Positions 45,800-54,951 of a stretch of DNA of 64,000 bases are shown here, in pieces. A model generated the notes under the pieces. It made no database searches. It was given only the letters and a program-made list of their open reading frames with translations, and was not told the DNA's origin. This DNA comes from Flavobacterium swingsii (GTDB taxonomy: Bacteria; Bacteroidota; Bacteroidia; Flavobacteriales; Flavobacteriaceae). Both the position numbers and the translations under genes were made by a program. Each line of letters opens with the position of its first letter. The stretch's first letter is position 1. The stretch spans positions 372,001 through 436,000 of the forward strand of contig NZ_FOJT01000004.1 in NCBI RefSeq assembly GCF_900111965.1, in the 5' to 3' direction.

Positions 45800-48070
45800 T
45801 TAAGGCTTAATAATTAATACCGAAGGCAAATTACTTAGCCAAACACTTTGCGAATCGACTAGCTTTTTCCAGCTATCTAAACTAATCATCATTAAATCTT
45901 GTTTGATTAAAAATGGTTTCAAAATCTGATAATCACTAACTAAAGTAATGTTATCTGGATACGTTTTTTCTAAAGTTTGAATAGCATTTTTTATCAAAAA
46001 GTTATTTTCAATTTGATTGTTTACATCAATAATTTTTATTTTCGAATTGTTATTGTAAACAAATTTCTGGATATAATCTACTAAAAAAGCGTCTTCAGTT
46101 CCGAAAAAGGGAACAAAAATTTTGTCAGTATAATTCAATTCATTATCTACAAGAATACCTAATGGTGTTTTGTTTTTTGCAATAATCTGACGTGTTCTTT
46201 CATCAAAAATCGAATTGGCAAACAAACCTTCTTTTCCTGTTATTTTATCTAATAATCGGTCTGGATTTATGATTCTTGTGGTAAATCCTAATACTTTTCC
46301 AAGTAATGTTCCTTCAAAAATAGATTTTCCTAAACCTACCAAAAGTAAGTCATAATCGCCATGATTGGCTACTTCTGCAATATCGGTTTCAATATCTATA
46401 GTGGCTTTAAATATGGTGTTTATTTCTTGATTTAATACTTTAGATTCTTCGAGGATAGGAACAAAAGTTTCTTTTTCATAATCTTCTAAATTAAATCCGT
46501 GCATCTCATCACTTACAGATAAATGCATCGCCGTTATGGTAGAAACATCTTTTTGTTTTTTGACCAAACTATTTGCCAGTCGAAGTAATGATTTCCCTTT
46601 TTCGTAGTTGCCAAACGAAATAAGAATTTTATATTTATTGGTTTCAATTTCTTCTTCAGGAGTTAATACTTCTTTCGATTTAAAAACATAATTTATCAAA
46701 TCTAACGCTGGACCAGTCATGAATGTAGTTACTAATGCCATGATAACCAACATGGTAAATATTTCAGAATTTAAAACACCCAAATCGTAACCAATATTTA
46801 GTACCACAAGCTCCATCAATCCACGGGTGTTCATTAAGGCGCCAATGGTTAGACTATCTTTCCAACTTTGTCCTACAAATCTAGCGGCAAGTGCACTTCC
46901 TACAAATTTCCCAACGACTGCAACTAAAATAATAATTCCCGTAATTTTCCATAAATACGGATCATTAATTAATCCTATTTGGGTGCGCAATCCTGTAAAA
47001 ACAAAGAATAAAGGAAGTAATAGTATTAAGGCAACATCTTCAATTTTTTCTATAAAAATATTTCTAAATTTAGCTACATCTGGCATGATAACACCTGTCA
47101 TAAAAGCACCAAAAAGTGCGTGAATTCCTATAACTTCGGTTGCATAAGAAGATAAAATAAGTGTTAGAAAAAAAATGGCAACAACGGGTTTGCTTAAATT
47201 TTCGTTGTTCGAATACAAATCGCCCACTCGTTTGAAGAATGGTTTTACCAGAAATAACATTAATAAAACATAAGATATTGCTAAACCAATAACGTAAAGG
47301 GAACTTACAAATGTTCCTGCTTTTACAATAGCAATAACGGCCGCAAGCAAACACCAAGCGGTAATGTCATCTGCAGCGGCACAAGTAATAACGATACTTC
47401 CTAATCTTGTTTTGTGAATACCTCTTTCTTGTACAATTCTTGCCAAAACAGGAAATGCAGTAATACTCATTGCAATTCCCATAAATAAACTAAAAGACAG
47501 AAACTCGACACCTTGTGGGGCAAACCTGTAATAAACAAAATAGGCCAAAGAAATTCCTAGTGCAAATGGAAAAACTATACTGGCATGACTTATAACTACA
47601 GCTTCATTGGCTTTATTTTTCAGGACTTTCATATCTAATTCCATTCCTATGACAAACATAAATAGGATTAGTCCAATTTGACTTAAAAATTGAAGATTTC
47701 CAAGGGATTCTGTTGGGAATAATGCCAGTGAAAACTCAGGAAAATACATTCCTACAACCGATGGTCCTAGGAAAATACCAGCAATTATTTCTCCAATTAC
47801 CGATGGTTGACCAATTTTTTTGAAAATCCAACCAAAAAAACGAGCTATGATAATTATGGTAATTATTTGTCCTAATAAAATGGCTAAAGGATGGTGTAAA
47901 TTGTGTGTGAGCGAATCTAAAAACTGGTTCCACTGTGTGTTTTTTGTAGAAGGAGTAATAACTTTTCTGCCTATTTCTAGGTTTTTGCCTTGTCCAACAA
48001 CCCAGTACATTAAAGCCGTAAAACCACCAGTAACAGTGAAATAAAATAAGGCATTCTTTAATTTTTTCAT
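45800..48070 (-). CDS. CPA2-type cation:proton antiporter with cytoplasmic nucleotide-binding-like domain
   Basis: This is a 756-residue antiporter. The start at 48070 (MKKLKNALFYF) is preferred over the ATG at 48085. One N-terminal helix is followed by the KefB/NhaP-like Na+/H+ exchanger domain (about 75-455) with 12 helices and motifs such as GEIIAGIFLGPSVVGM and ACAADDITAWCLLA, the two Asp of which are the likely ion-binding site. The C-terminal 280 residues resemble Usp-type domains (LLVGLGKS) that may bind nucleotides. The stop is 2 bp from the stop of the convergent DUF5686 gene, leaving no room for an intergenic terminator. Confidence 0.9.
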   Translation of the reverse strand: MKKLKNALFYFTVTGGFTALMYWVVGQGKNLEIGRKVITPSTKNTQWNQFLDSLTHNLHHPLAILLGQIITIIIIARFFGWIFKKIGQPSVIGEIIAGIFLGPSVVGMYFPEFSLALFPTESLGNLQFLSQIGLILFMFVIGMELDMKVLKNKANEAVVISHASIVFPFALGISLAYFVYYRFAPQGVEFLSFSLFMGIAMSITAFPVLARIVQERGIHKTRLGSIVITCAAADDITAWCLLAAVIAIVKAGTFVSSLYVIGLAISYVLLMLFLVKPFFKRVGDLYSNNENLSKPVVAIFFLTLILSSYATEVIGIHALFGAFMTGVIMPDVAKFRNIFIEKIEDVALILLLPLFFVFTGLRTQIGLINDPYLWKITGIIILVAVVGKFVGSALAARFVGQSWKDSLTIGALMNTRGLMELVVLNIGYDLGVLNSEIFTMLVIMALVTTFMTGPALDLINYVFKSKEVLTPEEEIETNKYKILISFGNYEKGKSLLRLANSLVKKQKDVSTITAMHLSVSDEMHGFNLEDYEKETFVPILEESKVLNQEINTIFKATIDIETDIAEVANHGDYDLLLVGLGKSIFEGTLLGKVLGFTTRIINPDRLLDKITGKEGLFANSIFDERTRQIIAKNKTPLGILVDNELNYTDKIFVPFFGTEDAFLVDYIQKFVYNNNSKIKIIDVNNQIENNFLIKNAIQTLEKTYPDNITLVSDYQILKPFLIKQDLMMISLDSWKKLVDSQSVWLSNLPSVLIIKP

Positions 48071-48218
48071 ATCCGAAATAAGCAATTTTCTCTCACAAAG
48101 ATGGCAAAATAACCATACAAATAAAAGTATTAAATAAATTAATCATATTAATTTAATATTAAGACCATAAATCCATCAAAACTTTTTGTTTAAACCGTTA
48201 AATTTTATAGGTTTTAAT

Positions 48219-48226
48219 TACCTTTG
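48219..48226 (+). promoter_or_regulatory. -7 promoter element for the MMPL/RND transporter
   Basis: TACCTTTG matches TAnnTTTG. It overlaps the in-frame TTG at 48224, so the ATG at 48245 is the first plausible start. Confidence 0.65.
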
Positions 48227-48244
48227 CTTTCCATTTTAGGTTTT

Positions 48245-50662
48245 ATGAAAAAAATGTTTAGCATAGGGTTTTGGGAGTTTATTGCCCGAGTAATTCTAAG
48301 AAATAGAGTTGTTTTTTTATCAGGAATTGTAATCATTACAATCCTGTTTTCCATGCAATGGAAAAATATAAAATTCACACAAACAGAAGCCAACCTTATC
48401 CCGTTTGATGATCAGATAAATGTTGATTATAGATCTTTCTTAAAAAACTTTGGAGAAGAAGGAAATCTTGTTGTCATTGCTACAAAAGATCCAAAATTAT
48501 TCACTCCAAAAGTTTATAAAGCATGGGATAATTTGATGACTACAATTCAATCTAACAAAGAGGTCGATTTAGTTATTTCTATTAGTAACTTAAAGAAATT
48601 GGTTAAAAATGATTCTTTAGAAAGTTTTGAATTAAAACCATTAATAAATACCAATAAAACCCAAAATTTAGACTATTTATCTCAAGTAAAATCCGAATTG
48701 TTAAATAATTTGCCGTTTTATGAGGGTTTGTTGTTTAATAAAAAATCGGGTGCAATTCGGTCGGCAATATATTTAGACAAAAAAATAATCAACACAAAAG
48801 CAAGAAAAGATTTTGTATTAAATAAACTAATTCCTCAAATAGCAAAGTTCGAAACTGAAACTGGTGTCGATCTTCGAACCTCAGGAATGCCATACATAAG
48901 AACGCTTAACGCAAAAACAATTCTAGACGAAATTGGTTTGTTTATTGGAGCAGCATTACTAATTACAGGGCTTATTTTCTTCTTTTTTTTCCGATCATTT
49001 AGAGCAACAATTATTTCATTAATAATTGTGATTATTGGTGTAATGTGGTCTTTTGGGTTGTTAGGATTATTAGGTTACGAAATCACAGTATTAACAGCAC
49101 TTGTCCCAACATTAGTTATTGTTATTGGAATTCCTAACTGTATTTTCTTGACTAACAAATACCATCAAGAATACAAAATTCACGCCAATAAAGCCAAAGC
49201 CCTACAACGTGTTATTACAAAAACAGGAACGGCAACACTAATGACAAACCTGACAACAGCGTTAGGATTTGCAACGTTTATTGCAACTAATAATGTTTTA
49301 CTAACAGAGTTCGGTGTCGTGACTTCGATAAATATTATTGCGCTTTATGTTTTGTGTTTAATTATTATTCCAATATTTCACAGTTACATTCCTGCGCCAA
49401 TTCCAAGGCATTTAGGGCATTTAGAACGAGAATATCTTACCTCATTTATGGATTGGATTTTGCGAACCGTAAAGTACAATCGAGTTGGAGTTTACATCAC
49501 TACTATTTTATTATTAATTTTTGGAATAATTGGTATTTATGAAATGAGAATTTCTGGAAGTATTATCGAAGATATGCCTAAGAAAACTGCTTTTTTTGAT
49601 GATATTCGATTTTTCGAAAAAGAGTTCGATGGGGTAATGCCATTAGAAATTATGATTGATACCAAACGCAAAAAAGGTGTCATGAAATTATCGATGCTAA
49701 AACGCATGGAAGAACTCGAAGAAACCATTCAAGAAATTCCTGAGCTAGCAAAACCATTATCGATAGTAAATTTAGTTAAATATTCGAAGCAAGCCTATTA
49801 TAACGGAAATCCAGAATATTACGAATTGCCAACGCAACAAGAACAAGCTTTTATCTTGTCGTATGCGAAAAATGCTACGCAAAACTCGAAAGAAAACTTG
49901 ATGAAAAGTTATGTAGATTCGACAGGACAATTTGCCAGAATTACGACTTTTATTAAAGACGAAAACGGCGAAAAAATGAATGCTATTGAAGCTCAAATCA
50001 GAGCTAAAGCCAATAAATTATTCCCATCGCCACAATACAATGTGATTATCACAGGAAAAGCTTCGGTTTTTCAGAAAGGAACACAGTATTTGTTAGATAA
50101 TTTACTATCCTCATTAGCTTTTGCTTTTGTTATTACTTCTTTGTTGGTTTTAATTATGTTTCGTTCTGTCAAAATGGTAATGGTATCGTTAATTCCCAAT
50201 TTATTGCCACTGGTTCTTACAGCAGGATTAATGGGTTTTTTAGGAATTCCGCTAAAACCATCAACTATATTAGTTTTCGGAATCGCTTACGGACTTTCGG
50301 TCGATGATACTTTGCGTTTCCTTGCTCAATACAGATTGGAACTCGCACGAAACGATTGGAAGATAAAAAAATCAGTTATTGCCACATTTAACGATGCTGG
50401 AATTAGTATGTTTTACACTTCTATTGTGTTATTTTTCGGATTTTCGGTGTTTATGTTATCCAGTTTTGGAGGTACAGTAGCTCTTGGTGGATTAGTTGCC
50501 ATAACTTTGTTTTTCGGAATGTTGTCTAACTTAGTTTTACTTCCAGCACTTGTATTATCGCTGAACAAAACATTGTCGAACGAACAAGAATTTATAAAAC
50601 CAACCATCGATATTTTGGAACATACAGATGAAGAAGTTGATGCTATGGAAAATAAAAAATAG
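48245..50662 (+). CDS. MMPL/RND-family exporter
   Basis: This is an inner-membrane transporter of about 805 residues. It has 12 predicted helices in two repeats. Each half has one helix, a large periplasmic loop (about 45-225 and 430-620) and five helices. The pattern resembles hopanoid/MmpL-type RND exporters, with RSFRATIISL and RSVKMVMVSLIPNLLPL segments. The GIAYGLSVDDTLRFL sequence near 687-701 carries the central acidic residues typical of proton-driven RND pumps. No membrane-fusion or outer-membrane partner is adjacent, so lipid or small-molecule export is only a guess. Confidence 0.85.
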   Translation: MKKMFSIGFWEFIARVILRNRVVFLSGIVIITILFSMQWKNIKFTQTEANLIPFDDQINVDYRSFLKNFGEEGNLVVIATKDPKLFTPKVYKAWDNLMTTIQSNKEVDLVISISNLKKLVKNDSLESFELKPLINTNKTQNLDYLSQVKSELLNNLPFYEGLLFNKKSGAIRSAIYLDKKIINTKARKDFVLNKLIPQIAKFETETGVDLRTSGMPYIRTLNAKTILDEIGLFIGAALLITGLIFFFFFRSFRATIISLIIVIIGVMWSFGLLGLLGYEITVLTALVPTLVIVIGIPNCIFLTNKYHQEYKIHANKAKALQRVITKTGTATLMTNLTTALGFATFIATNNVLLTEFGVVTSINIIALYVLCLIIIPIFHSYIPAPIPRHLGHLEREYLTSFMDWILRTVKYNRVGVYITTILLLIFGIIGIYEMRISGSIIEDMPKKTAFFDDIRFFEKEFDGVMPLEIMIDTKRKKGVMKLSMLKRMEELEETIQEIPELAKPLSIVNLVKYSKQAYYNGNPEYYELPTQQEQAFILSYAKNATQNSKENLMKSYVDSTGQFARITTFIKDENGEKMNAIEAQIRAKANKLFPSPQYNVIITGKASVFQKGTQYLLDNLLSSLAFAFVITSLLVLIMFRSVKMVMVSLIPNLLPLVLTAGLMGFLGIPLKPSTILVFGIAYGLSVDDTLRFLAQYRLELARNDWKIKKSVIATFNDAGISMFYTSIVLFFGFSVFMLSSFGGTVALGGLVAITLFFGMLSNLVLLPALVLSLNKTLSNEQEFIKPTIDILEHTDEEVDAMENKK

Positions 50663-50672
50663 GAATTAATAT

Positions 50673-50706
50673 ATACCTGATAGGTTTAAAAAAAACTGTC
50701 AGGTAT
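50673..50706. repeat. Diverged ACCTGACAGG palindrome
   Basis: ATACCTGATAGGTTT pairs with ...AAACTGTCAGGTAT, a degenerate copy of the perfect palindrome at 18379-18410. It is just past the MMPL transporter stop and may act as its terminator. Confidence 0.65.
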
Positions 50707-50712
50707 AACTTT

Positions 50713-50800
50713 ATAGCCCCGATAGAAGTGGAAATCCTTTTGATTTTTCCTTTAAAAAGCAAAAGATTGTAACGGATAGCGGGAAAAAGCTTCTGAAAAT
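50713..50800. repeat. AGCCCCGAT/GGAAATCC intergenic repeat
   Basis: TAGCCCCGATAGAAGTGG then AAATCCTTTTG, a TTTTTCCTTTAAAAAG centre, then CAAAAGATTGTAACGG and ATAGCGGGAAAAAGCTTC. This is the cleanest copy in the window. Confidence 0.8.
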
Positions 50801-50814
50801 TATAACAAATCAAT

Positions 50815-50822
50815 TATATTTG
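50815..50822 (+). promoter_or_regulatory. -7 promoter element for asnS
   Basis: TATATTTG followed by C matches TAnnTTTG, 29 bp upstream of the asnS ATG and right after the dispersed repeat. Confidence 0.65.
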
Positions 50823-50851
50823 CAACTATATATTACAATTATCAAATTACA

Positions 50852-52285
50852 ATGAAACATACAAGAATAAAAGACTTACTAAATAGTACAAAAACGCTTC
50901 AAGAAGTAAATGCAAAAGGTTGGGTAAGAACTTTTAGAAACAATCAGTTTATAGCATTAAACGACGGTTCGACGATACATAATATTCAGTGTGTAGTCGA
51001 TTTTGAAAACACGCCAGAAGAAACCTTAAAAAGAATTACAACTGGAGCAGCAGTTTCAGTAACAGGAAATTTGGTAGAAAGCCAAGGTGCTGGACAAAAA
51101 TATGAAATACAAGTAGTTAAATTAGAAATTCTGGGAGATTCTGATGCTGAGAAATTTCCAATGCAACCAAAGAAACATTCATTGGAATTTTTGCGTGAAA
51201 ATGCACATTTGCGTGTTCGTACCAATGCTTTTGGAGCGATTATGAGAGTACGTTCGGTACTGTCATTTGCGGTGCATAATTATTTTCAAGAAAAAGGTTT
51301 TGTGTATGTAAATACGCCAATTATTACAGGTTCAGATGCTGAAGGTGCTGGAGAAATGTTTAAAGTTACCGCTTTGCCTTTCGATAACACACCAAGAACC
51401 GAAGACGGAAAAATAGATTACAAAAAAGATTTCTTCGGAAAAGAAACCAATCTAACGGTTTCAGGACAATTAGAAGGCGAAACTTTTGCGATGGCTTTGG
51501 GTCAGATTTATACTTTTGGACCAACATTTAGAGCCGAAAATTCAAATACTTCTCGCCATTTGGCTGAGTTTTGGATGATCGAACCAGAAGTAGCTTTCAA
51601 TGATTTGAATGATAATATGGACTTGGCGGAAGATTTTATTCAGTATGTGATTAAATATACGATAGATAAATGTCAGGACGATTTAAAATTCCTAGAAAGT
51701 CGTTTGACAGAAGAAGAAAAGCAAAAACCACAAGCAGAACGTAGTGAAATGGCTTTGTTAGAAAAACTAAATTTTGTTTTAGAAAACAATTTCAAACGTG
51801 TTTCTTATACCGAAGCGATAGATATTTTAAGAGATTGTGCTCCAAACAAAAAGAAAAAATTCAACTATATTATTAACGAATGGGGAGCTGATTTACAATC
51901 AGAACACGAACGTTATTTAGTTGAAAAACATTTCAAATGTCCAGTAATTTTGTTTGATTATCCAGCAAATATCAAAGCATTTTATATGCGTTTGAACGAA
52001 GACGGAAAAACAGTTCGTGCGATGGATATCCTTTTTCCAGGAATTGGAGAAATCGTAGGGGGTTCACAAAGAGAAGAGCGTTTTGATGTTCTTGTCGAAA
52101 AAATGAAAGCCTTAGGAATCGATGAAGAAGAATTGTGGTGGTATTTAGATACACGTCGTTTCGGAAGCGCCGTTCACTCAGGTTTCGGACTTGGTTTCGA
52201 AAGATTGGTGTTGTTTGTAACAGGAATGACAAACATTCGTGACGTAATTCCTTTTCCTAGAACACCTATGAATGCAGAATTTTAA
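50852..52285 (+). CDS. asnS: Asparagine--tRNA ligase
   Basis: AsnRS charges tRNA-Asn with asparagine. The 477-residue protein has an N-terminal OB-fold anticodon-binding domain (about 15-115) and a class II catalytic core. Motif 2 is around [21 protein letters not shown] (residues 227-247; shortened in reading) and motif 3 is [12 protein letters not shown] near 449-460. It is followed after 81 bp by rpoN. Confidence 0.97.
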   Translation: MKHTRIKDLLNSTKTLQEVNAKGWVRTFRNNQFIALNDGSTIHNIQCVVDFENTPEETLKRITTGAAVSVTGNLVESQGAGQKYEIQVVKLEILGDSDAEKFPMQPKKHSLEFLRENAHLRVRTNAFGAIMRVRSVLSFAVHNYFQEKGFVYVNTPIITGSDAEGAGEMFKVTALPFDNTPRTEDGKIDYKKDFFGKETNLTVSGQLEGETFAMALGQIYTFGPTFRAENSNTSRHLAEFWMIEPEVAFNDLNDNMDLAEDFIQYVIKYTIDKCQDDLKFLESRLTEEEKQKPQAERSEMALLEKLNFVLENNFKRVSYTEAIDILRDCAPNKKKKFNYIINEWGADLQSEHERYLVEKHFKCPVILFDYPANIKAFYMRLNEDGKTVRAMDILFPGIGEIVGGSQREERFDVLVEKMKALGIDEEELWWYLDTRRFGSAVHSGFGLGFERLVLFVTGMTNIRDVIPFPRTPMNAEF

Positions 52286-52299
52286 TTGAATGTTGATTC

Positions 52300-52363
52300 G
52301 GTTAATCGTTAATTCGATTAATCGATTAAACAAATAAACGATTAACCGAATTAACGATTAAAC
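52300..52363 (+). promoter_or_regulatory. 25-bp hairpin abutting the rpoN start codon
   Basis: GGTTAATCGTTAATTCG... at 52300-52324 pairs with ...CGAATTAACGATTAAAC at 52339-52363 over 25 bp with about two mismatches and a 14-nt loop. It ends 3 bp before the rpoN ATG. It is built from TTAATCG units and leaves no unpaired ribosome-binding region. Confidence 0.65.
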
Positions 52364-52366
52364 TCA

Positions 52367-53833
52367 ATGCTCAAGCAGTTTCTAAATTTCAAATTATCTC
52401 AAAAATTATCTCCACAACAAATCCAGTTGATGAAGTTAATTCAATTGCCTACGCAAGCTTTCGAACAACGTTTGTTGGAAGAAATGAACGAAAATCCAGC
52501 ATTGGAAGGCGGTGATGACCAAGAAGAAATTTACGAAAAAGATGAGTTTGACAACAATGATGAATACGATGATTATGACGACAATGAGAATATTGACTCT
52601 GGCGACATAAATATAGACGAATATTTAAGCAACGACGAAACACCAGATTACAAAACCCAAGCTAATAATTATAGCGATGATGATGAAGATCGAGAATCAC
52701 CATTGTCGGCACCAGTTAGTTTTCATCAAGATTTAATCAATCAATTAAATACTTTTATCTTGACTGATGAGCAGCGTGATATTGCGGAGTTTCTTGTGGG
52801 AAGTATCGACGATATGGGTTATATTAGACGCACAATACAAGATATTGTCGATGATATGGCGTTTACACAAGGTATTTATACCGATGAAAAAACAGTCGAA
52901 AAAATACTACATATTGTTCACGAATTAGAACCTTCAGGTGTAGGAGCAAGAGATTTGCAAGAATGTTTGTTGTTGCAATTAAAGCATAAAACACCTACTG
53001 AATCTGTTGCTTTGGCGATGAATATTATTCAGGATCAGTTTGAAGCTTTTACTAAAAAACATTACGACAAATTGATGTTGAAATTTTCAATTTCGAGAGA
53101 ACAACTCAAAAACGGAATCGACGAAATTGAACGATTAAACCCAAAACCAGGTGGCGCTTATACAGGAAGTAACAAAATGACAGAGCACGTTGTTCCTGAT
53201 TTTGCTATAAAAATTGTAGATGACGAATTAGAATTGACCTTAAACGGAAGAAATGCGCCCGAACTTCATGTTTCGAAAGATTATCAGGACATGATGAAAA
53301 CCTACAAGGATTCTAAAGATAAATCGACAGCTCAGAAAGATGCTGTTCAGTTTATCAAACAAAAATTAGATTCAGCAAAATGGTTTATCGATGCTATAAA
53401 ACAACGTCAGGAAACATTGTATGTTACGATGAATGCTATCATGCATTTTCAACGCGACTATTTTCTTGATGGAGACGAGGCGAACCTAAAGCCAATGATT
53501 CTAAAGGATATTGCCGATATGATTGGGTTGGATATTTCGACCGTTTCTAGAGTTGCCAATAGTAAATATGTAGATACACCTTACGGAACCAAGCTAATTA
53601 AAGAATTCTTCTCGGAAGCGATGACCAATGATCAAGGCGAAGAAGTTTCTACTATCGAAATTAAAAATATCCTTCAATCTGTCATTGCAGAAGAAGACAA
53701 AAATAAACCTTTGCCAGACGACCAATTGGCTGATATTCTTAAAGAAAAAGGCTATCCTATTGCCAGAAGAACCATTGCAAAATATCGTGAGCAATTGGAT
53801 ATTCCTGTGGCGAGAATGAGAAAAAAAATGTAA
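52367..53833 (+). CDS. rpoN: RNA polymerase sigma-54 factor
   Basis: Sigma-54 directs RNA polymerase to -24/-12 promoters that need AAA+ activators. The 488-residue protein has the Gln/Leu-rich region I (about 1-50: QQIQLMKLIQLP), a very acidic region II (about 53-110), the core-binding region and a C-terminal RpoN box of the ARRTIAKYRE type (467-476). No dedicated activator is nearby. It is the last core gene before the cassette array. Confidence 0.97.
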   Translation: MLKQFLNFKLSQKLSPQQIQLMKLIQLPTQAFEQRLLEEMNENPALEGGDDQEEIYEKDEFDNNDEYDDYDDNENIDSGDINIDEYLSNDETPDYKTQANNYSDDDEDRESPLSAPVSFHQDLINQLNTFILTDEQRDIAEFLVGSIDDMGYIRRTIQDIVDDMAFTQGIYTDEKTVEKILHIVHELEPSGVGARDLQECLLLQLKHKTPTESVALAMNIIQDQFEAFTKKHYDKLMLKFSISREQLKNGIDEIERLNPKPGGAYTGSNKMTEHVVPDFAIKIVDDELELTLNGRNAPELHVSKDYQDMMKTYKDSKDKSTAQKDAVQFIKQKLDSAKWFIDAIKQRQETLYVTMNAIMHFQRDYFLDGDEANLKPMILKDIADMIGLDISTVSRVANSKYVDTPYGTKLIKEFFSEAMTNDQGEEVSTIEIKNILQSVIAEEDKNKPLPDDQLADILKEKGYPIARRTIAKYREQLDIPVARMRKKM

Positions 53834-54149
53834 TTCTATTTCCCTGAATAAGCTTTGGTAAATCATTTTATTTAGAGGGGAATCAAACACATATGATTAA
53901 CACAAACCACTATTGTCGTGGGGTTGTGACACACAAAGAGAAAAATGAGTTTTTTGCTGCGTGTTTTGCCGTTTCTATTGCACAACGTTTCTCATTCTTT
54001 TTTACAGGGATTTGACAAGTGTTAAACTCATAAACATAAAAAAAAATCGAGCTTCGCTCGTATTGAGTTTTGTTGCGCCAGTTTTTGGATTTCATTTTCC
54101 GAATCGATATGACTTTATTTACCCATTCGTATTTTTATGAATTTTCACT
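53834..54149. other. Intergenic junction between rpoN and the cassette array
   Basis: There is no convincing gene here. A 61-codon minus-strand reading frame (53910-54095) could be the end of an eroded cassette, since it starts about 55 bp from the AAC of the first site. A short GC-rich hairpin (CGAGC-TTC-GCTCG at 54048-54060) next to an A9 run (minus-strand T9) at 54038-54046 lies inside that frame and looks like a terminator for minus-strand transcription coming out of the array. Confidence 0.5.
54038..54060 (-). terminator. Possible terminator at the downstream end of the array
   Basis: On the minus strand CGAGC-GAA-GCTCG is followed by A then T9. The stem is only 5 bp but GC-rich. It would stop transcripts running out of the array toward rpoN. 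Confidence 0.5.
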
Positions 54150-54274
54150 AACGTCTTGGCACTACAGCGGGTTTGGGACTAAATTAAGCCCTATCTTCGG
54201 ATTTGCCAAATCATCCCAAATACAAAACCATCTTTCCATTAAGCCCAATGCCCAAATCCGTTGTAGTGGCTGTT
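54150..54274 (-). repeat. attC-like site 1, long type A (125 bp)
   Basis: It starts AAC-GTCTTGG-CACTACAGCGG and ends CCGTTGTAGTG-GCT-GTT. The L-box arms pair (CACTACAGCGG with CCGTTGTAGTG) and the spacer is longer on the left. The loop contains a small hairpin, GATTTG-C-CAAATC. Outside it, the left arm is CACTAAC and the right arm GTTACCTGCAGG. Confidence 0.75.
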
Positions 54275-54292
54275 ACCTGCAGGCTTTTTTAT

Positions 54293-54664
54293 TTATGGTT
54301 TGCTTATTTCTTTTTTGCTGTAATAAATTAAAATATCACTCACAATTTTGTCAAAGTCAGTTTCGTTAAAATATAATTTTGAAAGCTCGATCATTTCGGC
54401 AATTGAACTTCCTGATTCAATTCGCCAAAAATTCACTTCGTCAATTTCATTTCTGTTTTTAGCGTCAATTTTTTCAAGTGTCAAAGGTGAACCAAAATAT
54501 TCTTTTACTTCTTTAATAAAGTCTGTAATTTCATTTAGGTTAAATGTTGGCCAATCATTCATCGCTGTTAAAAACAGTTCGGCAATTTGCTTTATTTTGT
54601 TGCTTGTAGTATGAAGTTCGACCAAATCATAAAGTTCCAAATTTGTCGTGATTTTGTTTTCCAT
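54293..54664 (-). CDS. Cassette protein of unknown function
   Basis: This is a 123-residue, acidic, probably cytoplasmic and helical protein with no family I recognise. An in-frame start further upstream at 54811 would read through two recombination sites; the ATG at 54664 (MENKITTNLELYDL) is preferred because it lies 26 bp inside the cassette's GTT core. The stop is 18 bp from the opposite core. The cassette arms are GTTACCTGCAGGCTT and AAGCTTGCAGGTAAC. Confidence 0.7.
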   Translation of the reverse strand: MENKITTNLELYDLVELHTTSNKIKQIAELFLTAMNDWPTFNLNEITDFIKEVKEYFGSPLTLEKIDAKNRNEIDEVNFWRIESGSSIAEMIELSKLYFNETDFDKIVSDILIYYSKKEISKP

Positions 54665-54689
54665 CGTGATTTCTTTTAAGCTTGCAGGT

Positions 54690-54784
54690 AACGATAGGGG
54701 GATTTGCGAAGGGATTTGCTTTTGCAAATCTCTGGTTGGAGGAAGTCCGTTTTCGGGCTTTCCGACGCAAATCCCCCTATCGTT
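54690..54784 (-). repeat. attC-like site 2, perfect 19-bp ends (95 bp)
   Basis: AACGATAGGGGGATTTGCG at the left end is the exact complement of CGCAAATCCCCCTATCGTT at the right end. Unlike other sites it has no longer left spacer, and its loop contains ATTTGC-TTTT-GCAAAT. The outer arms are TGCAGGTAAC and GTTGGAG. Confidence 0.7.
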
Positions 54785-54812
54785 GGAGGAAAGCCGAAGG
54801 ATTTTCTCCAAC
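54782..54812. mobile_element. Gene-less mini-cassette (31 bp)
   Basis: GTTGGAG and CTCCAAC arms face each other across only 17 bp (54789-54805). There is no reading frame. It is bounded by attC-like sites on both sides and looks like a cassette reduced to its arms. Confidence 0.6.
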
Positions 54813-54938
54813 GTCCCGCCGGCTTTGTCGCCGTTGCGTAAATTTAGCTAAAACTTTCCAAGTACAAAACCCAGATTGGAAAAAACGGAGTTTTTTCCAA
54901 AGGAAGCCCAAGCCTAGCAATGGCACAAAACCGCTGTT
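54810..54938 (-). repeat. attC-like site 3, type B (129 bp)
   Basis: It starts AAC-GTCCCGC-CGGCTTTGTCGCCGTTGC and ends GCAATGGCACAAAACCG-CT-GTT. CGGCTTTGT...C-GTTGC pairs with GCAATG-GCACAAAACCG. As in type A sites, the spacer is longer on the left. The loop includes GTAAATTTAGCTA, shared with site 5. Confidence 0.65.
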
Positions 54939-54951
54939 GTGTGCTGGTTTT

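Noticed and set aside
53910..54095. 61-codon minus-strand gene
   Set aside because: Its tail has odd composition, it contains a terminator-like hairpin, and no family is recognised. It is kept only as a possible eroded cassette.
54690..54811. Extended N-terminus of the 123-residue cassette protein (start at 54811)
   Set aside because: The extra 49 codons read through an attC-like palindrome and a mini-cassette, and the composition is unlike the rest of the protein.
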